Source: Rubrolithibacter sp043763625 (GTDB lineage Bacteria; Bacteroidota; Bacteroidia; Sphingobacteriales; Sphingobacteriaceae). From it: DNA of 64,000 nt. The translations under genes and the position numbers were made by a program. This document shows positions 33,804 through 42,950 of the stretch, piece after piece (within the stretch, counting starts at the first letter, position 1; each line of letters opens with the position of its first letter). The notes under the pieces were generated by a model. The model was not told where the DNA came from. It did no database searches and saw only the letters and a program-made list of their open reading frames with translations. The stretch lies in the NCBI GenBank assembly GCA_043763625.1, contig JAYULL010000188.1:14223-78222 (forward strand), given 5' to 3'.

Positions 33804-36128
33804 ATGGAAATTTTAAGGGACCTTGCAGAACTTTTAGAAGCTAAAAGCATCTCGAATTTTGCCGAAAACAATTTACATCTGCCGGTGCTTTTCAGGCCGG
33901 GCCAAAATTCCGATCAATTGGAATTAGCCGACTTGCTGGAAGCAAAACCACAAATAAAAGTAAGCGATACCATCTATTCCCAGTTACGTGAACTTGCAAA
34001 GTCTAAACATCCTGAACTGAAACTATCTGAAAGTGAAATTAACGAACTGGTATCTAAGCATGTAGGCTATACCCCACTTTACGAATATGGGGTCTGGGTC
34101 TATTACCCTTGGGGAGAACGATTAGTTCATATTTTAGATGCGACAGAGTTCATAGATTTAAGAACAAACCGAAATAAATACAAAATAACTCAAGAAGAAC
34201 AAGACCAACTGCAGCAAAAAAAGATTGGAGTTATAGGATTATCTGTGGGCCAGTCCGTTTCCCTGACATTAGCTATGGAGCGAGGATTCGGAGAGCTTAG
34301 AATTGCAGACTTCGACGAATTAGAAATTACTAATCTTAACCGTTTGAGAAGCGGGATTCATAATATGGGCATTAAAAAGACAATTTTGGTTGCCCGAGAA
34401 ATAGCCGAAATAGACCCTTTTTTAAAAGTGACTTGTTTTCACGACGGAATTACTGATGAGAACATCGAAACATTCTTATTGGAAAACGGGAAGTTGGATC
34501 TTCTGATAGATGAGTGCGACGGTGTAGACGTTAAGATCAATTGCCGTCTTAAGGCCCGGAAACATCAAATTCCGGTGTTGATGGAAGCAAGCGACAGAGG
34601 AACTATAGATATTGAAAGATTCGATTTAGAACCCCATCGCCCTATCCTGCACGGGTTCGTGGAGCATCTGGACGTTACTAAAGTTAAGGGCTTAAAAACG
34701 AACGAAGAAAAATTGCCATATATTTTACCAATTGTAGGTATTGAAACAATGTCTGTAAGATTAAAAGCTTCCGCAGTAGAAGTAGGCAAATCAATATCCA
34801 CCTGGCCCCAATTGGCAAGTGCGGTAACGATGGGAGGAGGTATAACTGCAGATATCAGCAGGAAAATTCTTTTAGACCAGCTTCATCTTTCGGGTAGGTT
34901 TTTTATTGACCTCGATGAATTAATTGCAGATGAAAAAAAGCCGGTTGAACCATTTATTTACAATACAGAACTTTTAACAGAAGATTTGGTAACTGATATA
35001 ATCCAAAGGGTTAAGATTCCTGCGGAAGAAAACGATATCCGGGATGAACAAGTTTTTGAAGAATTGGTAACAGCGGCTGCTTTAGCTCCTTCAGCCGGCA
35101 ATAATCAACCATGGGAATGGCACAGTTACGGATCAAAGCTATACCTTTTTCATGCACTGGAAAAATCCGTTTCGTTTGGTGATTATGAGAACATGGCCTC
35201 ATATATGGCGTTCGGGACCGCTATAGAAAATTTGAAGTTAAAAGCCTCAGAAATAAATGTAGAGCCGGTTATTCATCTTTTCCCCCTTGCTGATGAACCT
35301 CGACTAATTGCCGCAATCAAAATTAAAAAAAGAAGCCTTCCGGTTAAAGAGGATGAGTTGGTGAAATATTTGGGGATAAGGGTTACTAATCGAAGTGAGG
35401 GACAATGCAGGGAAATCAATCGAAATATTTTAGCTGAAATTGAAAATTCTACTGCAACGATTCCCGAAGTATCTGTAAGAATAGTAGAAGATAAAGACAG
35501 GATACACAAGCTTGCCGATATAATGGGCAAAGCAGAAAAACTTCGGCTTTTTATTCCGCAAGGACATTATGACCTTTTTGAAAAAGAGATGCGATGGACA
35601 CCGGAATATGCAGAACAAACCCGAGACGGCCTGGATATAACAACCTTAGATTTGAGCCCTAAAGATGCAGTAGGTTTTCGTATAATCAGAGACGCCGAAG
35701 CAATAAAACTTGTAAAAGAATTAAAGGGCGGGAAAGCGCTCGAAGAAATGACGGGGAAACTCGCCGGTTCGGCTTCCGCTCTTGGATTAATTACAACTTC
35801 TTCGTTCACAAAAAACAATTGTATAAAAGTAGGGCAAGCAGCGGAGCGAGTTTGGTTAACAGCTAATAAAAATGAAGTGTCGCTTCAACCTATATTGGCC
35901 TCTATTCTACATTTTGCCAGAATTAATTATGGAGGCGGAAAAGAGATTGCTGATGATATTCGAGAAGAATTTATAACGTTGAATAGAGACTTTAAGAGCC
36001 TGTTTGAATTATCGGAATTTGAAAAACCTATGTTTTTATTCCGTTTGTTTTATTCGGAGAGTCCTAAAGTACGTTCCTTACGCAGGGACCTGAATAAAGT
36101 ATATTTTAAACATGTGAATAAACTTTAA
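33804..36128 (+). CDS. Rv1355c-type fusion of E1-like adenylating domain and nitroreductase
   Basis: A 774-aa soluble fusion. After about 135 residues, a ThiF/E1-like Rossmann domain (138-370) contains the nucleotide-binding GVIGLSVGQS and DFDELEITNLNRLR, with ECDGVDVK and LMEASDRG as expected for the E1 superfamily. From about 405 a nitroreductase-type FMN domain follows (AAALAPSAGNNQPWEW). Members are known as Rv1355c family, of unknown function. E1-like domains adenylate carboxylates and nitroreductase domains oxidise or reduce thiazoline- or dipeptide-type compounds, so synthesis of a modified amino-acid product is a reasonable guess. No obvious E1 catalytic Cys was identified. The stop overlaps the next start by 1 base (TAATG). 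Confidence 0.85.
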   Translation: MEILRDLAELLEAKSISNFAENNLHLPVLFRPGQNSDQLELADLLEAKPQIKVSDTIYSQLRELAKSKHPELKLSESEINELVSKHVGYTPLYEYGVWVYYPWGERLVHILDATEFIDLRTNRNKYKITQEEQDQLQQKKIGVIGLSVGQSVSLTLAMERGFGELRIADFDELEITNLNRLRSGIHNMGIKKTILVAREIAEIDPFLKVTCFHDGITDENIETFLLENGKLDLLIDECDGVDVKINCRLKARKHQIPVLMEASDRGTIDIERFDLEPHRPILHGFVEHLDVTKVKGLKTNEEKLPYILPIVGIETMSVRLKASAVEVGKSISTWPQLASAVTMGGGITADISRKILLDQLHLSGRFFIDLDELIADEKKPVEPFIYNTELLTEDLVTDIIQRVKIPAEENDIRDEQVFEELVTAAALAPSAGNNQPWEWHSYGSKLYLFHALEKSVSFGDYENMASYMAFGTAIENLKLKASEINVEPVIHLFPLADEPRLIAAIKIKKRSLPVKEDELVKYLGIRVTNRSEGQCREINRNILAEIENSTATIPEVSVRIVEDKDRIHKLADIMGKAEKLRLFIPQGHYDLFEKEMRWTPEYAEQTRDGLDITTLDLSPKDAVGFRIIRDAEAIKLVKELKGGKALEEMTGKLAGSASALGLITTSSFTKNNCIKVGQAAERVWLTANKNEVSLQPILASILHFARINYGGGKEIADDIREEFITLNRDFKSLFELSEFEKPMFLFRLFYSESPKVRSLRRDLNKVYFKHVNKL

Positions 36129-36820
36129 TGGCGTCGGTGATATTTAGAGCGTTTAGGGCTAGCGATGAGCCTGAAACGTGCCTAAGGTTTGTAGAGGGTC
36201 ACCGTAAAGTGCTTGAATCGTACGGCATAACTATGATTACTTCAAACAACGCTAAATGGATGTATCACAAGAACACCTTTGTAATTTTGGCGGAGTCACC
36301 GGAAGACAGAAGAGCTCTGGGAGGTGCAAGGATACAAGTTGCCGATGAAGAACTTTTGCTGCCGATAGTAGATGCTGTAGGAAAGGTAGATCCAAACATA
36401 GAAGATGTAATTAACAGGCACGCAGGTTTAACGATTGCCGAAGCTTGCGGATTATGGAATTCGAGAGAAATTGCCGGTTACGGATACAGTTTTTTTATGT
36501 TAAGGGCTGCTATTGCGCTCGCCTATCAATTAAAAGTAAGTATCCTTTATGCCTTGGCAGCGCCGGTTACTGTAAAGATGTGTCTCAATGCGGGATTTAA
36601 TATTGAAAAATCGTTAGGAAAAGACGGCTTTTTTAACTACCCGAAATTAGACCTTGTGGCAACAGCGATGCTGATTGACGATTTGAAGGAATTAAAAACA
36701 GCTGTAGATGAAGACCGACGACATGTTTTAACCCTGATGGAAAATCCGGAACAGCTAATAAAAGCAACAGGACCAAAAGGAGACGTATTAATAGACTACC
36801 GATTGTTAATTAAACCGTAA
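36128..36820 (+). CDS. GNAT-fold acyltransferase, resembling autoinducer/N-acyl amino acid synthases
   Basis: A 230-aa protein that appears to be a GNAT-type acyltransferase related to LuxI-like or FeeM-like N-acyl amino acid synthases: a front half with VILAESPEDRRALGGARIQV, a central EACGLWNSREIAGYG segment and a hydrophobic helix AAIALAYQLKVSILYALA followed by VKMCLNAGFN, as in the acyl-CoA fold. Family placement is from overall pattern, not a decisive motif. It is joined by 1-base overlaps to the E1/nitroreductase gene before it and the sensor kinase after it. A role in making a small acylated molecule is inferred. Confidence 0.6.
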   Translation: MASVIFRAFRASDEPETCLRFVEGHRKVLESYGITMITSNNAKWMYHKNTFVILAESPEDRRALGGARIQVADEELLLPIVDAVGKVDPNIEDVINRHAGLTIAEACGLWNSREIAGYGYSFFMLRAAIALAYQLKVSILYALAAPVTVKMCLNAGFNIEKSLGKDGFFNYPKLDLVATAMLIDDLKELKTAVDEDRRHVLTLMENPEQLIKATGPKGDVLIDYRLLIKP

Positions 36821-38943
36821 TGTTATTTAAAAGAAAAGCATTCCTTATACTTTTATTATTTCTTTCCGCCAACGCATCTTTTGCGGCTAACCCGGGTAAG
36901 GGAGGTTTAATTTCTTCGATTTCTTTCTTAGAAGACGAAGCCGGCAACCTGAAATTAGACGAGGTGATAAAAAAATCTTTCACCAATCTTCCAACATCTA
37001 CACCGAATTTCGGTTTAACAAAATCCGTTTATTGGCTTAAAGTTACCGTTAACAATAATACAAGTGACACCGGCTATATATTAAAAATTCACAACGGCAC
37101 GCTAACGGAAACCAAGTTCTATACTATTTTAAATAATAAAATTAATATACAAACTCTTCGAGATACAACGCCTTTCCGTAAAAGAATAATACAAAGCCAA
37201 TATCCCCTCTTCAAAATTCATCAGCCGCATAGTTCAAGCATAACCTACTATCTGCGAATTAGAAGTAATAACGTTTTAGATATTCCGATAAGTGTCGGCA
37301 AACAATTAGACGTTTTTGAAGAAGTAAATTTAGACCAACTGTATTTTGGAATTTACGCGGGCATTATTCTAATAATGTTCTTATACAACATTTTTATATA
37401 CATAACTGTACGAGACGTAAATTACTTATATTATGTTTTTTACATTTTAATTATAGGCCTAACTCAAGCTTCATTAAAAGGCTTCGGAGCTAAGTTCTTT
37501 TGGCAAGACAATTCGTGGTTAATTTGGCAGGCTCCCAACTTGTTTATTGCTCTCTCCGGTATTTTTTCAATTCTTTTCGTTGTTAACTTTCTCCAACTGA
37601 AAAAATATGCGAATATCCTATTCTATGTGTTGGTTTTTATGTCACTACTATATGTTGCAGGTATTTTCATAACGCTTTCAAATAATTTTATCATCGCACA
37701 ACAGTTGCTTCAAGTAACTGCGGGACTTGTTGCAGCAACTATCTTAATTTCAGGCTTGTTTGTGTTGAGAAAGGGCTATCAGCCTGCGTTGTTTTTCAAT
37801 TTCTCATGGTCATTCTTTTTGATTGGTGTAATAATATACCTCTTAAAAGATGCGGGCATATTACCGTATAATAACTTCACCGGCAATGCCATACTTATAG
37901 GTTCCGGAATCGAAGTCGCACTGTTGTCATTCGCCCTTGCAGACCGTATTAATACTTATAAAAAAGAAAAAGAAGAATCGCAAGCGCAAGCATTGCTTAT
38001 TGCCAAAGAAAACGAGCGCATCATCCGTGAACAAAACATAATTTTAGAAACTAAGGTACATGAACGCACCCTTGAATTAAGAGTTGCCAACGAAGATCTT
38101 AATAAAGCGATGAAAGAACTTAAAGAAGCAGAAGGTCACTTGGTAGAGTCAGAAAAAATGGCTTCGTTAGGCCAGCTTACCGCAGGCATCGCACATGAAA
38201 TAAACAACCCGATAAACTTTGTTACATCTAATGTCACCCCGCTGAAACGAGATGTTGATATACTTTTAGAAGTTATAAATACGTTTGAAAATGTGGCGCT
38301 ATCCGAAGAAGTTGTAGCTTCAAAAAGAAACCAAATAGAAAAATACAAGGAGGAAATCGATTTTGACTATTTAAAGATCGAGATAAATCATTTGATTAAG
38401 GGCATTGGGGAAGGGGCTTCAAGAACTGCAGAAATTGTTAAGGGTTTACGAGTTTTCTCGAGAGTGGACGAAGATGATCTGAAAAAAGCAGATATAAATG
38501 ATGGGCTCAATTCAACATTAGTCATTACTAATAATTTGATGCGCAATGTAGAGTTAGTTAAAGAGTATGCAGAAATTCCGGTAATTGAGTGCTATCCGGG
38601 CAAGTTAAATCAAGTTTTCTTGAACATAATCAGCAATGCCGTTCATGCAATTAATAAAAAGTTTGGAGACAACCCGGGAGGAATTCTAAAAATCATTACT
38701 GAAAAAGGCGAAAATTTTATTAGAATTAAAATAAACGATAACGGAACCGGTATGGACGAAAACACTAAAAGAAAAATTTTCGAGCCCTTTTTTACAACTA
38801 AAGAAGTGGGCGAGGGCACCGGACTCGGCATGTCTATTGCTTATAACATCATAAAAAAACACAATGGAAATATTTCCATCAAATCTACATTAGCAGTCGG
38901 AACCGAATTTACTTTGGAAGTCCCGCTAATCCATAAAATATAA
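36820..38943 (+). CDS. 7TMR-DISM sensor histidine kinase
   Basis: A 707-aa inner-membrane receptor kinase. A signal peptide (1-22) is followed by a periplasmic DISM extracellular domain (about 40-160), which usually binds carbohydrate-like or other small ligands. Seven transmembrane helices span about 172-376, then a coiled coil (380-445). The HisKA domain has EKMASLGQLTAGIAHEINNP with His459, and the HATPase domain has NIISNAVHAI, DNGTGMDE and GTGLGMSIAYNII. It starts in the stop of the acyltransferase gene and precedes a hybrid regulator by 26 bases, so the pathway partners are encoded together. Confidence 0.93.
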   Translation: MLFKRKAFLILLLFLSANASFAANPGKGGLISSISFLEDEAGNLKLDEVIKKSFTNLPTSTPNFGLTKSVYWLKVTVNNNTSDTGYILKIHNGTLTETKFYTILNNKINIQTLRDTTPFRKRIIQSQYPLFKIHQPHSSSITYYLRIRSNNVLDIPISVGKQLDVFEEVNLDQLYFGIYAGIILIMFLYNIFIYITVRDVNYLYYVFYILIIGLTQASLKGFGAKFFWQDNSWLIWQAPNLFIALSGIFSILFVVNFLQLKKYANILFYVLVFMSLLYVAGIFITLSNNFIIAQQLLQVTAGLVAATILISGLFVLRKGYQPALFFNFSWSFFLIGVIIYLLKDAGILPYNNFTGNAILIGSGIEVALLSFALADRINTYKKEKEESQAQALLIAKENERIIREQNIILETKVHERTLELRVANEDLNKAMKELKEAEGHLVESEKMASLGQLTAGIAHEINNPINFVTSNVTPLKRDVDILLEVINTFENVALSEEVVASKRNQIEKYKEEIDFDYLKIEINHLIKGIGEGASRTAEIVKGLRVFSRVDEDDLKKADINDGLNSTLVITNNLMRNVELVKEYAEIPVIECYPGKLNQVFLNIISNAVHAINKKFGDNPGGILKIITEKGENFIRIKINDNGTGMDENTKRKIFEPFFTTKEVGEGTGLGMSIAYNIIKKHNGNISIKSTLAVGTEFTLEVPLIHKI

Positions 38944-38969
38944 CTAAATTAGTTATTAACTGAAGCCCT

Positions 38970-40055
38970 ATGCCTGACAGGATCAAAATTTTATATATTG
39001 ACGACGAAGCCAATAATTTACTGGGATTTAAAGCATCCTTTAGGTTAGATTACGATATTCTAATTGCTAATAATACCAATGAAGCCTTCAGCCATCTCGA
39101 AAAAAACCCCGACATAAAAATCATCTTTTGCGACCAAAGAATGCCGGATAAAACCGGCGTGCAATTTTTTGAAGATATAAGGGGTAAATATCCTTTTCCG
39201 ATTCGAATTCTTATTACAGGCTATACAGATATAGAGTCTGTAATTGAAGCTATAAACAGAGGGAATATTTTCAGGTATGTAAAAAAACCTTGGACAGATG
39301 CCGACATACGCTCTTGCATTACTGAAGCTGACAAGTATTATACAACGCACTCCATACTTGCAGTTAAAAACAAGGAGCTACAAAAAGCGTATGACGAGTT
39401 AGATAAGTTTGCTTACAGCGTCACACACGACATTCGACGACCGTTGGTAAGCATATTAGGCGCTATTGAAGTAGCTCAACATATTGATGACATCCACGAA
39501 ATTAGAGAGATGTTAAATATGATGCAGGATTCGGTGAAAAACCTCGACAATTTCATTCAAAGCATTCATGACTATTACAACATCAATCGCGGTCAATTAC
39601 AAATTGTTGTAATTAATTTTGATGAACTGATACAAGAATTACTGGAAACCTATCGCATCACTTCCCGTATTAACAACATACAATTCACTACCAATATTAA
39701 TCGACAAGAAGATTTTCGTAGTGATAAAATGTCGGTTAAGATAATTCTTAACAACTTAATATCAAACGCGTTTAAGTATCAAAGTAAAAATAATACAGAA
39801 AAAAAAGTTGATCTAAGCATTAGTATAGTAACCGGCATTGCAACAATTTCTGTGAGAGACAACGGAATCGGAATTGCTCAAGAACATATAGGCGAAATAT
39901 TCGATTTGTTTTTTAGGGCAACAACCGAGGAAGTAGGTTCAGGATTTGGTTTATACACGGTAAAAGATGCCTTGATTAAGCTTAACGGACAGATAAAAGT
40001 TGATACCGTTTTAGGAGAAGGATCGACATTTACAGTTACTATTCCCAATAAATAA
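38970..40055 (+). CDS. Receiver-histidine kinase hybrid
   Basis: A cytosolic 361-aa protein. The N-terminal receiver (1-120) has the acidic pair YIDDE, phospho-Asp55 in FCDQRMPD, Thr83 in LITGYTD and Lys105 in VKKPW. A coiled linker leads to a kinase with H box SVTHDIRRPLVS (His153), N box NLISNAFKYQ, DNGIGIA and SGFGLYTV. A receiver in front of a kinase allows it to be switched by phosphoryl transfer from the upstream 7TMR kinase and to pass phosphate on to the single receiver encoded next. It overlaps the following gene by 1 base. Confidence 0.92.
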   Translation: MPDRIKILYIDDEANNLLGFKASFRLDYDILIANNTNEAFSHLEKNPDIKIIFCDQRMPDKTGVQFFEDIRGKYPFPIRILITGYTDIESVIEAINRGNIFRYVKKPWTDADIRSCITEADKYYTTHSILAVKNKELQKAYDELDKFAYSVTHDIRRPLVSILGAIEVAQHIDDIHEIREMLNMMQDSVKNLDNFIQSIHDYYNINRGQLQIVVINFDELIQELLETYRITSRINNIQFTTNINRQEDFRSDKMSVKIILNNLISNAFKYQSKNNTEKKVDLSISIVTGIATISVRDNGIGIAQEHIGEIFDLFFRATTEEVGSGFGLYTVKDALIKLNGQIKVDTVLGEGSTFTVTIPNK

Positions 40056-40462
40056 TGGAACCACAAAAAAGACATTTTATAATTATCGACGACAGCAAGC
40101 TAGATTGCTTTATCGAAGAAAAAATGGTGCGAAATACAGGAATGAGTGAAAAGATTACGATTTTTCAGAATGCACTCGAGGCTTTAGAACTTATTAAAGT
40201 AAGGCTTCATCCCGAGGGTTTGCCAAAAACAGTTTTACTCGTAGATATTCAAATGCCCGTAATGAACGGTTTTGAATTTGTTGAGGCGTTTGAACAACTA
40301 CCTGAAAACATTCAAGAAAGATATATTGTATACATCGCTACCTCATCTACAAACGAAAACGACTTAAGCAGGATGCGGTCTTATAAGTCGGTCGTTAGCC
40401 TTATGAACAAGCCTTTAGCAACTAAAACCATAATAGAGCGTCTATCTTTACATTACGCTTAA
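40055..40462 (+). CDS. Single-domain response regulator
   Basis: A 135-aa CheY-like receiver without an output domain: IIDDS acidic pocket, phospho-Asp64 in LLVDIQMPVMNG, a Thr/Ser switch in IATSS and Lys119 in MNKPLA. This group (Rcp1-like) often serves as intermediate or output partner for phytochrome-type or membrane kinases. It is translationally coupled (TAATG) to the hybrid kinase gene and ends 6 bases before a convergent receiver gene. Confidence 0.92.
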   Translation: MEPQKRHFIIIDDSKLDCFIEEKMVRNTGMSEKITIFQNALEALELIKVRLHPEGLPKTVLLVDIQMPVMNGFEFVEAFEQLPENIQERYIVYIATSSTNENDLSRMRSYKSVVSLMNKPLATKTIIERLSLHYA

Positions 40463-40468
40463 GCGTTA

Positions 40469-40942
40469 TTAAGACAATAAATTTTGACGTAAAAGAAATT
40501 CAAGTTGGTCGTTGGAAGTAGCCAACTTTTGATTCATATCCACAATTTCGTATTTCTTTTTATATTCGGAATAGGCTCTATTTATTGTAAAATCAAGCTC
40601 TTCCTCATTCCACGGCTTAGTTAAATAGTGGAATATTTTTCCTTTGTTTACCGCATCTATTACAGCATTCATATCAGCATAGCCCGTAAGCAACAATCTC
40701 ATCGGATCGGGATAAATTTCGAGTACTTTTTCCAAAAACTCTACGCCCGTCATATTTGGCATACGTTGATCTGATATAATAATCTCAATAGGCTTAGTCT
40801 CCATTACCTTCATTGCCTCAGCTCCGCCCGGAACAATAGTAACATCGTACTTTAGTCGGAAAGTAGCTTTAAATGACAAAAGGTTATTCTCTTCATCGTC
40901 AACGTAAAGAATTTTTATCTTTTTTGCTTTTTCTTCAGCCAT
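40469..40942 (-). CDS. Response regulator with helical tail
   Basis: A 157-aa receiver (YVDDE, phospho-Asp58 in ISDQRMPNMTG, LLTGYAD, TKPW) with a C-terminal helix of about 30 residues (EIVDMNQKLATSNDQLEFL) and no DNA-binding domain. It closely resembles the receiver of the hybrid kinase at 38970-40055 (shared NNLLxFKAxFRLxYD and MPxxTGVxFxE), which points to local duplication. It is convergent with that cluster, has its own promoter and may feed on the same kinases. Confidence 0.9.
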   Translation of the reverse strand: MAEEKAKKIKILYVDDEENNLLSFKATFRLKYDVTIVPGGAEAMKVMETKPIEIIISDQRMPNMTGVEFLEKVLEIYPDPMRLLLTGYADMNAVIDAVNKGKIFHYLTKPWNEEELDFTINRAYSEYKKKYEIVDMNQKLATSNDQLEFLLRQNLLS

Positions 40943-41029
40943 AGGACTATTTCGGTTTTTAAAATCTCAGTTCACTTCTTTTTACGTATTCCGCAAAATT
41001 CAGGTTTCTAAAATTATTATATTTTGTTA

Positions 41030-41056
41030 CAAAGCTATAAAAGCATGGGTCACCAA
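41030..41056 (-). promoter_or_regulatory. Promoter of the convergent response regulator
   Basis: On the minus strand, TTG (41054-41056) precedes TAGCTTTG (41030-41037, TAnnTTTG) by 16 bases. The predicted start lies about 85 bases upstream of the ATG at 40942 and inside the 3' end region of the LamG-like gene. Confidence 0.5.
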
Positions 41057-41844
41057 TAGTAAACACTCAAGTTTTTAACTACCCAATCTGTTCCATGTGT
41101 ATTTAATCCTATTCTTACCGGTTTCGAATAATCAGGTTGGTAAGGAAAAGTACTATAATCTACTTGGAAACAATCCTTATTCCCGGTTGCATCGCTTCGC
41201 GTAACAGCTACCCATTTTAATGCCGGCGATCCGTCTATTTTTCGGTTAACTTCTATTTTAAAATGATTTATATTAGGTAGAGCTAAGGCTCCTTCTCCTT
41301 GATGTTGAGGAAGCATTTCTGTAAAGCGGCCGTATTCCGTTTTGTTTTCCGAATTCCTAATATCAGCAAATCCCATGTTTTTAATAGTATAGGAGCCCTT
41401 TTTTCTATCTGTAATGTCCAAATTGATCGACCAAGCATTTAAAGCTTCTTCTTTAGTCATTCCCTTTTGAACATTAAAATTTATACAGAAAGAATTAATG
41501 TCGTTAATGAAAGCTGAATCAATTAAAAAATCGCATTCAATAGTATAAGGTTTACTCGGGTCTATGGTTTTATCAAAACGGACTATGTGCTGATTATTTC
41601 CGGCTCCGGGACAGTTTACTGTACCCCCGTCGAAATGCATCTTTCCATAGTTTTTATTAACTTCGAAATACCAGTTATTCCAATCGCATTGAGGCAAATA
41701 TTCAAACCCGTATTGTTTTCGCCAGTCTCCGTTTTCGGATTTCCCGTCAAACTCTTTAAATATAATCCTGCCGGCCGAACGCTTTGTTTGTGAACGACTT
41801 ACAAAGCAAGTCAAAAAAAGTAAGCAAAAAATTCCTAAACGCAT
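41050..41844 (-). CDS. Secreted hypothetical protein, LamG/concanavalin-like
   Basis: A 264-aa secreted protein (from the ATG at 41844). Its signal peptide MRLGIFCLLFLTCFVSRSQ is followed by a beta-rich domain with regularly spaced aromatic residues, such as WRKQYGFEYL and CDWNNWYFE, and a closing LSVYYW strand. The pattern fits a concanavalin-like (LamG, DUF1080-type) fold that could bind sugars, but I see no catalytic motif. The longer frame to 41925 would put an unrelated hydrophobic stretch before the signal peptide, so I reject that start. Confidence 0.6.
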   Translation of the reverse strand: MRLGIFCLLFLTCFVSRSQTKRSAGRIIFKEFDGKSENGDWRKQYGFEYLPQCDWNNWYFEVNKNYGKMHFDGGTVNCPGAGNNQHIVRFDKTIDPSKPYTIECDFLIDSAFINDINSFCINFNVQKGMTKEEALNAWSINLDITDRKKGSYTIKNMGFADIRNSENKTEYGRFTEMLPQHQGEGALALPNINHFKIEVNRKIDGSPALKWVAVTRSDATGNKDCFQVDYSTFPYQPDYSKPVRIGLNTHGTDWVVKNLSVYYW

Positions 41845-41935
41845 TTGAGTGCGGGTACAAGTCAATATAAAAACAAACCGCTTAAAAAGAGTAACTTTTA
41901 TCAAAATAAAGGAGTATAAAATCAAAAAGCAGGTT

Positions 41936-42028
41936 ATGGAATTATTTATTTTAATTGTTCTTTGCAGTATTTTTATACTTTCTTACGGTAGCGAGTTAGC
42001 CTTTAAAGACAAAGACAAATGGTTGTAG
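41936..42028 (+). CDS. Possible 30-aa membrane peptide
   Basis: A complete short frame lies in the spacer between two minus-strand genes. Residues 1-18 (MELFILIVLCSIFILSYG) form a hydrophobic helix, and the end (FKDKDKWL) is charged. A purine-rich stretch (AAAGCAGG) precedes the ATG. The layout is that of small single-span proteins, but the length makes chance likely. Confidence 0.3.
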   Translation: MELFILIVLCSIFILSYGSELAFKDKDKWL

Positions 42029-42074
42029 GCATGCTCATTCTATTGGCAAAAATAGGTCGCAAATACAATTTATT

Positions 42075-42947
42075 TTAGCCGAAAAGGTCGGTGCTCAAGT
42101 ATCGGTCTCCCCTATCGCAGGCTATAAAAACAATTAAACCTTCAGTTAAAGTTTGAGCTAAGCGTATTGCTGCCGCACATGCACCACCACTGCTCATTCC
42201 CACAAACAATCCTTCTATCCGAGCTAATTTACGAGTCATTTCTGTTGCTTCCCCTTGGGAAACGTCCATCAAAGCATCAACTCTTTTCGGGTCAAATATT
42301 TTCGGCAAATATTCTTTCGGCCACCGTCTTATCCCCGGAATAGACGATTCTTCAGTTGGTTGACAGCCGATAATTTGAATATTATTATTTTTCTCCTTTA
42401 AAAACATTGACGTTCCCATTATAGTGCCGGTAGTACCCATTGCACTTACAAAGTGTGTTATAGATCCTTTGGTATCCTTCCATATTTCCGGACCTGTAGT
42501 TTTATAATGAGCCAAATAGTTATCCGAATTAGCAAACTGATTTAACAGAAAGTACTTTCCGCCGGCGGCTTTTTCTTCAGCATAGTCCCGGCAAGACTCA
42601 ATGCTTTCCATTAATGTTACTTTGGCTCCAAAAGCCTCCATGGTTAGGGTGCGCTCTTTAGTTGAATTTGAAGGCATCACCAATTCAATTTCGATATTAA
42701 ATAAGCAGGCAATCATAGCAAGCGCTATTCCTGTGTTTCCACTTGTTGCTTCTATAAGTTTTGTGCTTCGGTCAATTTCGCCCCGATCTAAAGCACTTTT
42801 AATCATATTTAAAGCTGCCCGATCCTTTACACTTCCACCGGGATTATTCCCTTCTAACTTTGCAAAAATTTTAACTTGTTTATTGGGATTAAGTCCGGAA
42901 ATTTCTACCAAGGGAGTATTACCCACTAAATCACTTATGCCTGCCAT
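42075..42947 (-). CDS. cysM: Cysteine synthase B
   Basis: A PLP enzyme that makes L-cysteine from O-acetylserine and sulfide (or thiosulfate). The Schiff-base lysine is in GGSVKDRAAL, the phosphate-binding loop in EATSGNTGIALAM and the serine motif in GSSIPGIRRWPKEYLP, which is typical of CysM more than CysK. The 290-aa length is normal. It lies 3 bases after serine acetyltransferase in one transcription unit, so the last two steps of cysteine synthesis are coupled. Confidence 0.93.
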   Translation of the reverse strand: MAGISDLVGNTPLVEISGLNPNKQVKIFAKLEGNNPGGSVKDRAALNMIKSALDRGEIDRSTKLIEATSGNTGIALAMIACLFNIEIELVMPSNSTKERTLTMEAFGAKVTLMESIESCRDYAEEKAAGGKYFLLNQFANSDNYLAHYKTTGPEIWKDTKGSITHFVSAMGTTGTIMGTSMFLKEKNNNIQIIGCQPTEESSIPGIRRWPKEYLPKIFDPKRVDALMDVSQGEATEMTRKLARIEGLFVGMSSGGACAAAIRLAQTLTEGLIVFIACDRGDRYLSTDLFG

Positions 42948-42950
42948 TTT

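Noticed and set aside
41845..41925. 27-residue N-terminal extension of the LamG-like secreted protein
   Set aside because: A complete signal peptide begins at the internal ATG at 41844, so the upstream part is not needed.
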